DNA of 5,892 nucleotides from an uncultured Aquimarina sp. (GTDB lineage Bacteria; Bacteroidota; Bacteroidia; Flavobacteriales; Flavobacteriaceae): contig CALGNG010000248.1 in assembly GCA_937958735.1 (NCBI GenBank), forward strand, positions 1-5,892, in the 5' to 3' direction. Each line of letters starts with the position of its first letter. Positions within the stretch are counted from its first letter, which is position 1. Below the pieces are notes generated by a model that made no database searches, had not been told where the DNA came from, and saw only the letters and a program-made list of their open reading frames with translations. The translations under genes were made by a program, and so were the position numbers. Positions 5,852-5,892 of the stretch are shown piece after piece.

Positions 5852-5892
5852 ATGGTATCATTAGAAACATTGAAAGAGCACAACTTAAAAAC
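5852..5892 (+). CDS. Start of a gene running off the right edge, product unknown
   Basis: An ATG at 5852 opens MVSLETLKEHNLK and stays open to the window end, so only 13 complete codons are visible. It is the first ATG after an in-frame TAA at 5837-5839. No Shine-Dalgarno is seen, as for the other starts here. Thirteen residues are too few to name a family; they do not resemble the usual N-terminus of HsdR, but this is weak evidence. If real, the gene sits directly downstream of the palindrome-rich region. Confidence -1.
   Translation, partial: MVSLETLKEHNLK

Overview
The window is an AT-rich stretch that looks like a Bacteroidetes (probably Flavobacteriia-type) chromosome. The reasons are the low G+C, the lack of clear Shine-Dalgarno sequences before the well-supported starts, and the style of the type I restriction-modification (R-M) proteins. 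This assignment is inferred from style, not from a marker gene.

Bases 1-3859 are a tightly packed piece of a type I R-M operon, all on the + strand. It opens inside hsdS (specificity subunit; the 5' part lies upstream of base 1). Two bases later comes a 451-residue ABC-type ATPase whose C-terminal part carries an Arg-Glu-His set like that of the PrrC/RloC anticodon nucleases. Two bases after that comes a complete hsdM (adenine-N6 methyltransferase subunit). HsdS and HsdM would form the sequence-specific methyltransferase. The ATPase/nuclease is placed like the E. coli prr system, where a tRNA-cleaving suicide enzyme is held silent by the R-M complex and released when a phage inactivates it. 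No hsdR (motor/nuclease subunit) is visible; it may lie upstream of base 1 or past the right edge.

After an 83-base gap, bases 3943-4956 (+) encode a 337-residue protein with a recognisable PD-(D/E)XK nuclease core at its N-terminus and a beta-rich C-terminal half that may be a substrate-reading domain. It ends convergently with a small - strand gene of unknown function (5010-5279).

Bases 5280-5851 (572 bases) hold no convincing gene. They do contain an unusual density of inverted repeats, including three back-to-back small hairpins at 5646-5714 and an 11-bp long-range inverted repeat that competes with the first of them. A new + strand reading frame begins at 5852 and runs off the right edge.

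Overall this is a defence island: a type I R-M core with an embedded candidate anticodon nuclease, followed by a second nuclease candidate and a structured intergenic region.
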